A stretch of DNA of 46,472 bases, from assembly GCA_964350865.1 (NCBI GenBank), contig CAYGLJ010000007.1:1-46472 (forward strand), written 5' to 3'. Positions 7,620 to 15,826 of this stretch are shown one piece after another; positions within the stretch are counted from its first letter, which is position 1, and each line of letters begins with the position of its first letter. This DNA comes from Pontimonas sp964350865 (GTDB lineage Bacteria; Actinomycetota; Actinomycetes; Actinomycetales; Microbacteriaceae). Under the pieces are notes generated by a model, which did no database searches, was not told where the DNA came from, and saw only the letters and a list, made by a program, of their open reading frames with translations. The translations under genes were made by a program, and so were the position numbers.

Positions 7620-8834
7620 TTAGGACAGGCCTAGGCGCTCATACAGTGACATGGCCGACTGGTCGGTGAGCGAGGCTACCTGGTCAACCACAACCCTCTG
7701 GCGACCCGAATCCGAGGTGGCCGCCATATAGTCAGCCTGAAACACAGCGTCCATCAGGTGTGGGTCCTTTGCCAAAGCAGTTGCCAGCGCTTTAATCACA
7801 TCGCGCTGGTGGTGATAAATGGGCTGACGAGCCGTATGTGACATCACATGAACTGCGACAAGGCCCTTCAGCAACGCGATTTCATCGCGGGTTTCACTCG
7901 GCACCTGGAGTGATTCAAGACCATCGATGGTCTCAACAACGGCGGTGAGCGCGAATCGCCCAATAAGTGTGCTGGTGAGGTTCTTGAGTGACGCGAGTTG
8001 CGCCCTGGATGGCGCAAAACTGCTCACCCAGCCGGGAACGCTTGCTAATCGCTCCCAGGCAGCGACTAGGGAATCCGGTGATACTGTGCCCACCCAGGTC
8101 GCCATGTCATGCAGAATGTCGCTCCGGTCCTTCTCAGAAGCCAGTGCAGCAGGGTCAAGGTACCCATTGACTATGGCGTCCTCGAAGTCATGCACCGAAT
8201 AGGCCACGTCGTCGGAGAAGTCCATGACTTCTGCCTCAATGGTGAGCCTGCGTGGAGGCAGTCCTTGCCGAGCCCACTCAAACACATCCTGATCATCGGC
8301 GTACACGCCAAACTTTGCTCGACCACTGGGGTCCATATCGGGAGTCTCTGCGCTCCACGGATACTTGATGCTGGCAAGCAGGCTGGTTCTCGTCAGATTG
8401 AGTCCACGGGGAACTCCATTCGCATCAACCGCTTTGGGCTCAAGCCTCACCAGTAGGCGGAAGGATTGGGCATTCCCTTCGAAACCGCCACACTCGGTCG
8501 CCCATTCTGACAGTGCTTTTTCACCGTTATGGCCAAAAGGGGGATGGCCCAGGTCATGGGCGAGACACGCAGTTTCCACCACATCAGCGTCGAGCCCTAA
8601 TCGATTCGCCAGTTCCCGTCCAATTTGTGCGACCTCCAGTGAATGGGTCAGACGGTTTCTCGCAAAATCCAGACCTGCCGTGGGCGAGAGGACCTGGGTT
8701 TTGGCGGCTAAGCGTCGAAGAGCTGAGGAATGGAGAAGGCGACCCCGATCTCTCGCGAAATCACTGCGGGTGGAGGAATGTGTCTCGGGAACAAACCGCT
8801 CGCGATCAAAGGTGGAATAGGTCTTAGCCACCAC
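7620..8834 (-). CDS. dgt: Deoxyguanosinetriphosphate triphosphohydrolase-like protein (HD domain)
   Basis: An HD-domain dNTP triphosphohydrolase, expected to cleave dGTP or other dNTPs to the nucleoside and triphosphate and so control dNTP pools. It shows the family start (YSTFDRERFVPE, FARDRGRLLHSSALRRLAAK), the HD motif CLAHDLGHPPFGHNGE, and DFSDDVAYSVHDFEDA. A GTG at 8834 (about 404 residues) is chosen because GGAGGT lies eight bases before it; a second GTG at 8831 is equally placed. The start overlaps the dusB stop by 11 bases. The longer frame to 8873 has no family support. Confidence 0.92.
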   Translation of the reverse strand: MVAKTYSTFDRERFVPETHSSTRSDFARDRGRLLHSSALRRLAAKTQVLSPTAGLDFARNRLTHSLEVAQIGRELANRLGLDADVVETACLAHDLGHPPFGHNGEKALSEWATECGGFEGNAQSFRLLVRLEPKAVDANGVPRGLNLTRTSLLASIKYPWSAETPDMDPSGRAKFGVYADDQDVFEWARQGLPPRRLTIEAEVMDFSDDVAYSVHDFEDAIVNGYLDPAALASEKDRSDILHDMATWVGTVSPDSLVAAWERLASVPGWVSSFAPSRAQLASLKNLTSTLIGRFALTAVVETIDGLESLQVPSETRDEIALLKGLVAVHVMSHTARQPIYHHQRDVIKALATALAKDPHLMDAVFQADYMAATSDSGRQRVVVDQVASLTDQSAMSLYERLGLS

Positions 8835-9981
8835 TGGAGTCCACCTCCGCCATGCGCAGGTTGTCCCGCTCACTAGCGCTCAACTCTTGGCTCTTCAGCC
8901 AATGCTCCGGAAGGGCCACCTTCTTGGGCGATCCCTGGCGACCGCGCGGGCCCTCAACACCCTCGGCAGGATAGGGAGCAGAGCCATCGAGTTCACCCAA
9001 AAAATCATCCATTTGCTGCAGGGATTCCACCGTCGCAAGCCTCGCGCGAACTTCTCCCCCGACCGGGTAGCCCTTGAAGTACCAGGCGACGTGTTTGCGA
9101 ATATCCCGGCACGCACGATCCTCATCGCCGTCAAAAAACTCCATCAATAGCTCCGCGTGACGTCTAAACGCCTCGGCAACAGCTCCAAGCCCCGGCCGAA
9201 TGCGAAGCCCCTCACCTTTGAATGCTGCCTGGAGGTCGCCGAAAAGCCAGGGGCGACCCAGACACCCGCGCCCGACCACCACGCCATCGCATTCGCTCTG
9301 CCGCACCATCGCCAGCGCGTCTTCAGCACTCCAAATATCACCGTTGCCGAGCACAGGAACGCCCGAAATCTTCGATTTGAGCTCCCCAATAGCGTCCCAG
9401 TCGGCGTGACCGGAATAAAACTGTGAGGCAGTCCGGGCGTGCAGGGCAATCGAGGCAACCCCAGCGCCTTCCGCTGCTTTACCCGCCTCAAGAAATGTCA
9501 GATGGTCATCGTCGATGCCTTTGCGCATTTTGATGGTGACCGGAATGTCTCCGGCAGCCTTGACCGCACTCTCGACAATGTCGCGAAACAGACTGCGTTT
9601 CCATGGCAGAGCCGCCCCTCCGCCTTTTCTTGTCACTTTCGGGACGGGGCACCCGAAGTTAAGGTCGATGTGGTCGCATCGATCTTCGTCCACGAGAAAC
9701 CGGATTGCCTCAGAAATAGTGGTGGGTTCAACTCCATAGAGCTGAATGCTTCGAGGAGTTTCGGACTCGTGGTGCTTAATGAGTCGCATACTCGTCGGCG
9801 TTCTCTCGACCAGTGCACGACTTGTGATCATCTCGCTGACATAGAGGCCAGCCCCATACTCGCGACAGAGCCTACGAAAAGCGGTGTTGGTGATGCCGGC
9901 CATAGGAGCCAGCACGACGGGGACATCAAGCTCCAGGGGGCCGATGGCGAGCGGCTTCTGTGCGAGAGCTGGCCCCGCCAT
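8824..9981 (-). CDS. dusB: tRNA-dihydrouridine synthase
   Basis: An FMN enzyme that reduces specific uridines of tRNA to dihydrouridine. It has the TIM-barrel start PVVLAPMAGITNTAFRRLCR, the catalytic cysteine in DLNFGCPVPKV, the substrate-binding lysines in TRKGGGAALPW, and phosphate-binding VPVLGNGDIW and GVVVGRGCLGRPWLF. The length of 385 is normal. Which uridine it modifies is unsure; DusB/Dus3-type is the usual assignment in actinobacteria. It lies between glyQS and dgt, and its stop overlaps the dgt start. Confidence 0.94.
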   Translation of the reverse strand: MAGPALAQKPLAIGPLELDVPVVLAPMAGITNTAFRRLCREYGAGLYVSEMITSRALVERTPTSMRLIKHHESETPRSIQLYGVEPTTISEAIRFLVDEDRCDHIDLNFGCPVPKVTRKGGGAALPWKRSLFRDIVESAVKAAGDIPVTIKMRKGIDDDHLTFLEAGKAAEGAGVASIALHARTASQFYSGHADWDAIGELKSKISGVPVLGNGDIWSAEDALAMVRQSECDGVVVGRGCLGRPWLFGDLQAAFKGEGLRIRPGLGAVAEAFRRHAELLMEFFDGDEDRACRDIRKHVAWYFKGYPVGGEVRARLATVESLQQMDDFLGELDGSAPYPAEGVEGPRGRQGSPKKVALPEHWLKSQELSASERDNLRMAEVDSSGG

Positions 9982-9983
9982 GA

Positions 9984-11369
9984 TTACGCCCCTACAAGCG
10001 CTGCAGAAAGGTAATCGCGCAACTTATCCAACGAGACGCGCTCCTGACTCATCGTGTCACGCTCGCGAATAGTGACAGCGTTGTCCTCGAGGGACTCAAA
10101 GTCGACGGTGACCGCAAACGGCGTACCAATTTCGTCATTGCGACGATAGCGTCGCCCAATCGCACCAGCATCATCGAATTCCACGTTCCAGTACTGGCGG
10201 AGGTCATCAGCGACCTTCTGGGCCAGGGGCGAGAGCTGCTCATTTCGCGAAAGCGGCAAGACTGCGACTTTGATGGGCGCTAAACGGCGATCGAGCCTCA
10301 GCACAGTCCTAGTGTCGACGCCTCCCTTGGAGTTCGGGGCTTCGTCCTCGTAGTAGGAATCCACGAGGAAAGCCATCAGCGAGCGAGTCAACCCAGCAGC
10401 CGGCTCAATCACATAGGGGGTCCAACGCTCGTCCACAGCTTGGTCGAAGAAGGACAGGTCAGAACCGGAGTGCTTGCTATGGGTGGAGAGATCAAAGTCG
10501 GTCCTGTTGGCGACGCCCTCGAGCTCACCAAACTCACCCGAGGAGAAGCCAAAGCGATACTCGATGTCGACTGTTCGCTTCGAGTAGTGCGAGAGCTTGT
10601 CCTTCGGGTGCTCATAGAGACGCAGGTTCTCGGGGTTGATGCCCAAATCCGTGTACCAGGCAAAACGCTCATCAATCCAGTACTGGTGCCACTCTTCGTC
10701 TTCACCTGGTTTGACGAAAAATTCCATCTCCATTTGTTCAAACTCGCGAGTGCGAAAAATGAAGTTACCTGGCGTGATTTCATTGCGGAAGCTCTTCCCA
10801 ATCTGGGCGATACCAAAAGGTGGCTTCATGCGGGCCGTCGAGACGACGTTATTGAAGTTGACAAAAATGCCTTGCGCCGTCTCCGGGCGGAGATAGTGCA
10901 GTCCTGCCTCATCATCAACAGGTCCCAAGTAGGTCTTCAGCAGACCGCTAAACGCGCGAGGCTCAGTGAACTTACCCTTGTTGCCACAGTGCGGGCAGGC
11001 AATGTCAGCCAGGCCGTTCTCCGGAGCTCGGCCCTTCTTTTCCTCAAACTCTTCGAGCAAGTGGTCGGCGCGGTAGCGCTTGTGGCAACTGAGGCACTCC
11101 ACCAGCGGATCGGAGAAAACTTCGACGTGTCCGGACGCTTCCCAGACGGCTTTGGGAAGGATGACGGCAGAATCCAAACCCACCACATCAGCGCGAGATT
11201 GAACCATCCGCCGCCACCACTGGCGCTTGATGTTTTCCTTCAGCTCGACGCCTAGTGGGCCATAGTCCCAGGCGGAGCGGGAGCCTCCATAGATTTCACC
11301 AGACTGAAAGACAAAGCCCCGGCGCTTGGCTAGCGCAATGACGTTATCCAACTTGCTTGTGGCTGCCAC
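9984..11369 (-). CDS. glyQS: Glycyl-tRNA synthetase, single-chain class II type
   Basis: Charges tRNA-Gly. This is the homodimeric eukaryote-like type, not the alpha/beta bacterial type. Evidence: the start LAKRRGFVFQSGEIYGGSRS, the zinc-binding CLSCHKRY and CPHCGNKG pairs, class II motif 2 in SFRNEITPGNFIFRTREFEQ, and C-terminal anticodon-binding domain (IKVAVLPLSRNEQLSPLAQ). The start is GTG, preceded by AAGGGAG eight bases upstream. A TAAGAT box at 11420-11425 probably drives it. Confidence 0.96.
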   Translation of the reverse strand: MAATSKLDNVIALAKRRGFVFQSGEIYGGSRSAWDYGPLGVELKENIKRQWWRRMVQSRADVVGLDSAVILPKAVWEASGHVEVFSDPLVECLSCHKRYRADHLLEEFEEKKGRAPENGLADIACPHCGNKGKFTEPRAFSGLLKTYLGPVDDEAGLHYLRPETAQGIFVNFNNVVSTARMKPPFGIAQIGKSFRNEITPGNFIFRTREFEQMEMEFFVKPGEDEEWHQYWIDERFAWYTDLGINPENLRLYEHPKDKLSHYSKRTVDIEYRFGFSSGEFGELEGVANRTDFDLSTHSKHSGSDLSFFDQAVDERWTPYVIEPAAGLTRSLMAFLVDSYYEDEAPNSKGGVDTRTVLRLDRRLAPIKVAVLPLSRNEQLSPLAQKVADDLRQYWNVEFDDAGAIGRRYRRNDEIGTPFAVTVDFESLEDNAVTIRERDTMSQERVSLDKLRDYLSAALVGA

Positions 11370-11419
11370 TGATGGTGCTCCCTTGGTTTCTGGCGGGAAA
11401 CCCCCGGCACAGAGTCTCT

Positions 11420-11425
11420 ATCTTA
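11420..11425 (-). promoter_or_regulatory. -10 box (TAAGAT) for glyQS
   Basis: TAAGAT on the minus strand overlaps the uppS stop codon and lies about 50 bases upstream of the glyQS GTG. This allows a leadered transcript with the AAGGGAG ribosome site. The -35 region is not recognisable. Confidence 0.35.
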
Positions 11426-12220
11426 GCTAGAGGCTTTCTTTCCTGTCTTCGGTTGGTCCACAGCGCCACCAAAACGCCTGGCGCGCGACTGGTACTGGCG
11501 TATTGCCTCCCATAGTTCGATGCGATTCATATCCGGCCACAGCGTGTCCAGGAACACCATTTCGGCATACGCGCTCTGCCACAACATAAAGTTGCTGGTT
11601 CGCTGCTCGCCCGAGGTCCGCACAAACAGATCAACATCGGGCTGCGAGGGAATGTAGAGATGACGCGCCAGCGTCTTCTCGGTAATGCGATCAGGCGTGA
11701 TCGACCCCGCAGCAACCTCTCCGGCAATGGCGCGCATCGCGTCGATGATCTCTGCTCGACCGCCATAGTTCACACACATGGTGAGGGTCAGCGCCGTATT
11801 GCGCGCTGTGAGTGTCTCTGCGGCCTCTAGGTCTTTGATGACACTGGACCAGAGCTTGGGTCGTCTCCCCGACCAACGAACCCGCACTCCCCAGTGGTGG
11901 AGTTGGTCACGACGTCGCCGCAAGACATCACGGTTGAAGCCCATTAAGAACCGAACCTCTTCGGGTGATCGATTCCAGTTTTCTGTCGAAAAGGCATAGA
12001 CCGAGAGGTGAGACACCCCTGCTTGGAGGGCCCCTGCCACCACGTCGAGCAGGGCCGCCTCGCCGGCTTTATGCCCCTCCACCCGAGGCAAGCCCCGCGA
12101 ATTAGCCCAGCGACCGTTGCCATCCATCACGAGAGCCACATGGGCAGGAAGCTTGTGTCGATCAAACGCCGGAGGCGTCTGGCCCGTCCAATCAACGGGC
12201 AGGAAATCCTGTGAACTCAC
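11423..12220 (-). CDS. uppS: Isoprenyl (undecaprenyl-type) diphosphate synthase, cis type
   Basis: Condenses isopentenyl diphosphate units in cis configuration to make the long-chain lipid carrier for cell-wall synthesis. The 265-residue protein has the hallmark HVALVMDGNGRWANSRGLPR with catalytic Asp33, then GHKAGEAAL, YAFSTENWNRSPEEV, and the C-terminal RTSGEQRTSNFMLWQSAYAE. Chain length (decaprenyl or undecaprenyl) cannot be read from sequence alone. Its ATG overlaps the recO TGA by four bases. Confidence 0.95.
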   Translation of the reverse strand: MSSQDFLPVDWTGQTPPAFDRHKLPAHVALVMDGNGRWANSRGLPRVEGHKAGEAALLDVVAGALQAGVSHLSVYAFSTENWNRSPEEVRFLMGFNRDVLRRRRDQLHHWGVRVRWSGRRPKLWSSVIKDLEAAETLTARNTALTLTMCVNYGGRAEIIDAMRAIAGEVAAGSITPDRITEKTLARHLYIPSQPDVDLFVRTSGEQRTSNFMLWQSAYAEMVFLDTLWPDMNRIELWEAIRQYQSRARRFGGAVDQPKTGKKASS

Positions 12221-12972
12221 GGGAGCGCCTCCACCTGCGTGGCAGTGGGTGTGCGATCCAGGTGCACCAGAGACTTTACGTGGCGCTCCAGGTGATACTG
12301 CGTATACGCAGCGATAAGCCCAGAGACTTGCGATCTCGTCATGGCGTCAGAAGCCTCTGCAACAGGCCAGTCCCCTTCCAGAAGCGACTGGAGAAGCGCT
12401 TTCGAGCCATCGCGCAGGCGCGGTGAACCTGGTGGGGCAACCTCATCAGACACAACACCGCCGAGTGATACCGCGAAAGCACTGTGGTCTCCTACATCAC
12501 CGGTGACAGCGCACAACTCCAGGCTCGGGGACCACCCGGCGAGCGCAAGTGCTCGGAGCAGGTAAGAATCCACAATCAAACTCGAGTCATGATCGCCCGC
12601 GGCGAGGGCGCGAAGACCTCCCAGTAGGAGTGAGTAGTGGGAGGGCTGATAATCGTGATCAGTGAGCTTGTCTGCCGTTTCCACCATCACCATGGCGCAG
12701 GTGTATTTGCCGTAATCCTTGCCAATCGCCTGGCTATGCGAACCCAGCGATTCTGCCTGCTGAATGATGTCGAGGCTTTTGCCCTCGTACAACATCGCAT
12801 CAACCTGGTTGAAAGGCTCCAGCCGCGCACCAAAACGGGAGGTAGTTTTCCGGATGCCTTTGGCTACCGCCCGAATTTTCCCTCGGCTGCGACCCAGCAG
12901 GGTCACAATCTTGTCCGATTCGCCCAGCAGATGGGTACGCAAGACAATCGCGTCGTCTCGGTAGGTGGGCAT
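12217..12972 (-). CDS. recO: DNA repair protein RecO
   Basis: Recombination mediator that helps load RecA at gaps with RecF/RecR. The N-terminal OB fold reads TYRDDAIVLRTHLLGESDKI and GKIRAVAKGIRKTTSRFGARLEPF, then an all-helical C-terminal part. The ATG at 12972 (251 residues) matches the family start MPTYRDDAIVL, with AGGGG just upstream. The open frame to 13017 adds residues that do not fit. Coupled to uppS by an ATGA overlap; the leuA stop lies 50 bases upstream. Confidence 0.93.
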   Translation of the reverse strand: MPTYRDDAIVLRTHLLGESDKIVTLLGRSRGKIRAVAKGIRKTTSRFGARLEPFNQVDAMLYEGKSLDIIQQAESLGSHSQAIGKDYGKYTCAMVMVETADKLTDHDYQPSHYSLLLGGLRALAAGDHDSSLIVDSYLLRALALAGWSPSLELCAVTGDVGDHSAFAVSLGGVVSDEVAPPGSPRLRDGSKALLQSLLEGDWPVAEASDAMTRSQVSGLIAAYTQYHLERHVKSLVHLDRTPTATQVEALP

Positions 12973-13022
12973 GCCCCTAGTATCCCGCGCGAAACCAGGA
13001 TTTATCCCGCGGGGCACACCGT

Positions 13023-14786
13023 CTAGACAGCGCCGACGAGTTCCTTCGCTGGAGATTCGAAGCGCAGAGCGCGGTTGACAGCGGACACGATCGCTTTGAG
13101 CGACGCCGTGGAAATATCGCCGTCAATCCCCACACCCCACAGCGTTCGTGAATTGACCTCAAGCTCCACATACGCGGCAGCGAGAGCATCCCCACTGGCA
13201 CTCAACGTGTGCTCGACATAATCGAACAAACGAATTTGAATGCCCTGGTCGGACAGGATCTTCAAGAACGCAGCAATGGGTCCATTGCCCTCTGCTGTGG
13301 CCTCCATCTGGTCTTCCCCGGAGCGAAGCTTGATCTGCAAGGTGACGGTGCCATCCATGTCGCTAGCAGAGCGAGTAGAGAGCAGTTCGTAATGCCCCCA
13401 CTTTTCCTGGATTTCGGCGGCCGGCAGGTACTCGTCTTGGAAGATGGTCCAGATTTGGTCGCTGGTGACCTCGCCACCCTCAGCATCGGTCTTCGCCTGG
13501 ACAACCTGCGAGAACTCGATCTGGAGTTTCCGAGGCAGATCGAGTGCATGGTCGGTCTTCAGCAGGTAGGCGACCCCGCCCTTCCCGGATTGAGAATTAA
13601 CGCGGATGACGGCCTCATAGGTGCGACCAACATCTTTCGGGTCAATCGGCAGGTAGGGAACAGCCCACTCCAGCTCGTTGATATCCACGCCCTTGGCTGA
13701 GGCCTCAGCTTCCATTGCCTCGAAGCCCTTCTTGATGGCGTCTTGGTGGGACCCACTGAATGCCGTGTAAACCAGGTCTCCAGCCCACGGGCTTCGCTCG
13801 TGCACAGCCAATTGGTTGCAGTACTCGGCGGTGCGCTTGATTTCATCGAGATCACTGAAGTCAATGTTCGGATCAATTCCCTGCGTGAACAGGTTCAATC
13901 CCAGCGCCACCAAGTCAACGTTTCCGGTGCGCTCGCCGTTGCCGAAGAGACACCCCTCAATGCGATCAGCACCCGCCATGTAGCCAAGCTCAGCCGCAGC
14001 AATCGCCGTTCCCCGGTCATTGTGAGGGTGCAGACTCAGGATCACGTTCTCTCGGTGGTTCAGGTTGCGTGACATCCATTCAATCGAGTCCGCGTAGAGG
14101 TTCGGCGTTGCCATTTCGACGGTTGCCGGGAGGTTGATGATGACCTTGCGCTCTGGGGTGGGCTCGAGAACTTCCAACACCTGGTTGCACACCTCCAGAG
14201 CAAACTCCAGCTCGGTGCCGGTGTAGCTCTCAGGGGAATATTCGTAGTAAATCTCTGTGCCCGGAACCAGCTCTTCCATCGATCGGCACAAGCGCGCACC
14301 CTCTAAGGCGATGTCGATGATTCCCTGCTTATCGGTACGGAAAACGACGTCACGCTGGAGGGTGCTGGTGGAGTTGTAGAGGTGGACAATCGCTTGCTTC
14401 GCTCCCACCAGTGACTCATAGGTCCGCCTGATGAGGTGCTCACGGGCTTGAGTCAGAACCTGAATAGTGACGTCGTCAGGGATTAGGTTGTCTTCGATCA
14501 GGCTTCGCACGAAATCAAAATCTGTTTGCGACGCCGAAGGGAATCCCACCTCGATTTCCTTGTATCCCATGCGAACAAGAAGCTCAAACATGATTTTCTT
14601 GCGCTCCGGGCTCATCGGATCGATGAGCGCTTGGTTACCATCGCGAAGATCGACCGCACACCAGCGCGGCGCCTTGTCGATAACAGCGTCGGGCCAGGTG
14701 CGATCGGGCAACTGGACGGCAAAATTCTTCGTATACGGCCGATACTTGTGAATCGGCATCGATGATGCTTGTTGAGAGTTCTTCAT
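13023..14786 (-). CDS. leuA: 2-isopropylmalate synthase
   Basis: First committed step of leucine synthesis: acetyl-CoA plus 2-oxoisovalerate to 2-isopropylmalate. It is the long actinobacterial form (about 587 residues). It has KAPRWCAVDLRDGNQALIDPM, the metal-binding HPHNDRGTAIAAAELGYMAGADRIEGCLFGNGERTGN region, and a C-terminal LeuA dimer regulatory domain that normally binds leucine (QIKLRSGEDQMEATAEGNGP). The ATG at 14786 follows AAGGG at a spacing of ten. The 146 bases upstream hold a leader peptide and RNA pairings, so expression is probably leucine-responsive. Confidence 0.95.
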   Translation of the reverse strand: MKNSQQASSMPIHKYRPYTKNFAVQLPDRTWPDAVIDKAPRWCAVDLRDGNQALIDPMSPERKKIMFELLVRMGYKEIEVGFPSASQTDFDFVRSLIEDNLIPDDVTIQVLTQAREHLIRRTYESLVGAKQAIVHLYNSTSTLQRDVVFRTDKQGIIDIALEGARLCRSMEELVPGTEIYYEYSPESYTGTELEFALEVCNQVLEVLEPTPERKVIINLPATVEMATPNLYADSIEWMSRNLNHRENVILSLHPHNDRGTAIAAAELGYMAGADRIEGCLFGNGERTGNVDLVALGLNLFTQGIDPNIDFSDLDEIKRTAEYCNQLAVHERSPWAGDLVYTAFSGSHQDAIKKGFEAMEAEASAKGVDINELEWAVPYLPIDPKDVGRTYEAVIRVNSQSGKGGVAYLLKTDHALDLPRKLQIEFSQVVQAKTDAEGGEVTSDQIWTIFQDEYLPAAEIQEKWGHYELLSTRSASDMDGTVTLQIKLRSGEDQMEATAEGNGPIAAFLKILSDQGIQIRLFDYVEHTLSASGDALAAAYVELEVNSRTLWGVGIDGDISTASLKAIVSAVNRALRFESPAKELVGAV

Positions 14787-14912
14787 GAGCTGGTATCCCT
14801 TACGTCTGATGAGAGCGGCCAACGCCAGTGAGCCGCGACGGGGGATGGCCTAGATGGACGCCCCGGCGCGGCGGGTAAGGAGGAGAAGCTCGTGTCTCAC
14901 AGGGCTAGGGTA
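14787..14912 (-). promoter_or_regulatory. leuA attenuator leader region
   Basis: The leader runs from a TACCCT -10 box (14907-14912) through the leader peptide to the leuA ATG. On the minus strand CGGGG (14865-14861) can pair with CCCCG (14843-14839). Alternatively ATCCC (14846-14842) can pair with GGGAT (14799-14795), which covers the leuA Shine-Dalgarno sequence and encloses a GCGGC/GCCGC hairpin (14836-14832 with 14819-14815). The two pairings share bases, so they exclude each other. There is no U-rich terminator, so control would be at translation. The pairings were found by eye and not folded by program. Confidence 0.6.
14850..14900 (-). CDS. leuL: Leucine leader peptide LeuL (16 residues)
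   Basis: A GTG-started frame of 17 codons upstream of leuA encodes MRHELLLLTRRAGASI. It has four leucine codons in a row (CTT CTC CTC CTT) followed by Thr-Arg-Arg. Leader peptides with such leucine runs before leuA are a known class in Actinobacteria. The GTG lies exactly six bases after a TACCCT box, so the leader mRNA is probably itself leaderless. Ribosome stalling at the leucine run when leucyl-tRNA is scarce would be the sensor. Too short for ordinary gene finders. Confidence 0.82.
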   Translation of the reverse strand: MRHELLLLTRRAGASI

Positions 14913-14932
14913 ACACGCACCCCCGTGTCCCG

Positions 14933-15826
14933 CTAGAGACCCAGTTTGGTGATCTTCTTAGAGTCTCGTTGCCACTCTTTGGAGACTTTGACCTGGATGG
15001 ACAGGTAGACCTTGTGTCCCAACAGAGCCTCAATCTCAGTTCTGGCCCGCGAGCCAATATCTTTGAGTTTGCTACCACCTTTGCCGATCATGATGCCTTT
15101 TTGGCTATCACGCTCTACCCACAGACTGGCAAAAATTTGATGCAAGCCATCGTCTCGCTCCCCCATCTCATCGATGGTGACGGCAATGGAGTGCGGGAGC
15201 TCCTCGCTCACACCCTCAAGGGTTGCCTCACGAATTAGCTCCGCAATGCGCACTTCTACCGTTTGTTCGCTGGTGTCCTCAGGCGGATACAGCGGGTCAG
15301 ACTCGGGCATCAACGCAAGAATCTCCCGGACCACCACGTCGAGCTGCTCTCCGGTGAGGGCGGAGAGAGGAATAAGGGCCTCCCAGTCCGCTAACTGGTC
15401 AACCTCCATCAACCGGGTCGCAATCTGGTCTTTCGTGGCGCTATCTGTTTTCGTAATGAGCGCAATCTTGCGTGCCCTCGGGTACTTGAGGATTTCGTTG
15501 GCAATAAACGTGTCGCCGGGACCGACATCGTCGGTGGCGGGTACGCATAGAGCAATAACGTCCACTTCTGAGAGGGTGGATTGCACCAAATCATTGAGTC
15601 GCTGTCCCAGCAAAGTTCTCGGCCGGTGGACTCCAGGGGTGTCCACGATGATGAGCTGGCCATTCTCCCGGTGCACGATGCCTCGGATGGCATGCCGCGT
15701 GGTCTGAGGCTTCGAGGACGTGATGGCGACCTTCTCGCCCACCAGAGCGTTCATGAGGGTTGATTTGCCGACGTTGGGTCGCCCCACGAAGGTGACAAAC
15801 CCTGCACGATAGCCGTCGGCACTCAT
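14933..15826 (-). CDS. era: GTPase Era
   Basis: Essential GTPase that binds the 16S rRNA 3' end during 30S assembly. It shows G1 GRPNVGKST, G2 in SKPQTTRHAIRG, G3 VDTPG, a slightly changed G4 (ITKTD in place of NKxD), and a C-terminal KH domain with GKGGSKLKDIGSRARTEIE. The 297-residue length is normal. Its ATG overlaps the stop of the CorC-type gene upstream by four bases. The ybeY-corC-era order is common in actinobacteria and groups ribosome maturation genes. Confidence 0.96.
   Translation of the reverse strand: MSADGYRAGFVTFVGRPNVGKSTLMNALVGEKVAITSSKPQTTRHAIRGIVHRENGQLIIVDTPGVHRPRTLLGQRLNDLVQSTLSEVDVIALCVPATDDVGPGDTFIANEILKYPRARKIALITKTDSATKDQIATRLMEVDQLADWEALIPLSALTGEQLDVVVREILALMPESDPLYPPEDTSEQTVEVRIAELIREATLEGVSEELPHSIAVTIDEMGERDDGLHQIFASLWVERDSQKGIMIGKGGSKLKDIGSRARTEIEALLGHKVYLSIQVKVSKEWQRDSKKITKLGL

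Noticed and set aside
10440..11255. A 271-codon open frame on the plus strand opposite glyQS
   Set aside because: glyQS covers the whole stretch with conserved motifs; the antisense frame has no ribosome site or recognisable domain.
14787..14912. A T-box or riboswitch before leuA
   Set aside because: No T-box sequence or known riboswitch core could be seen, while a leucine-rich leader peptide explains the region.
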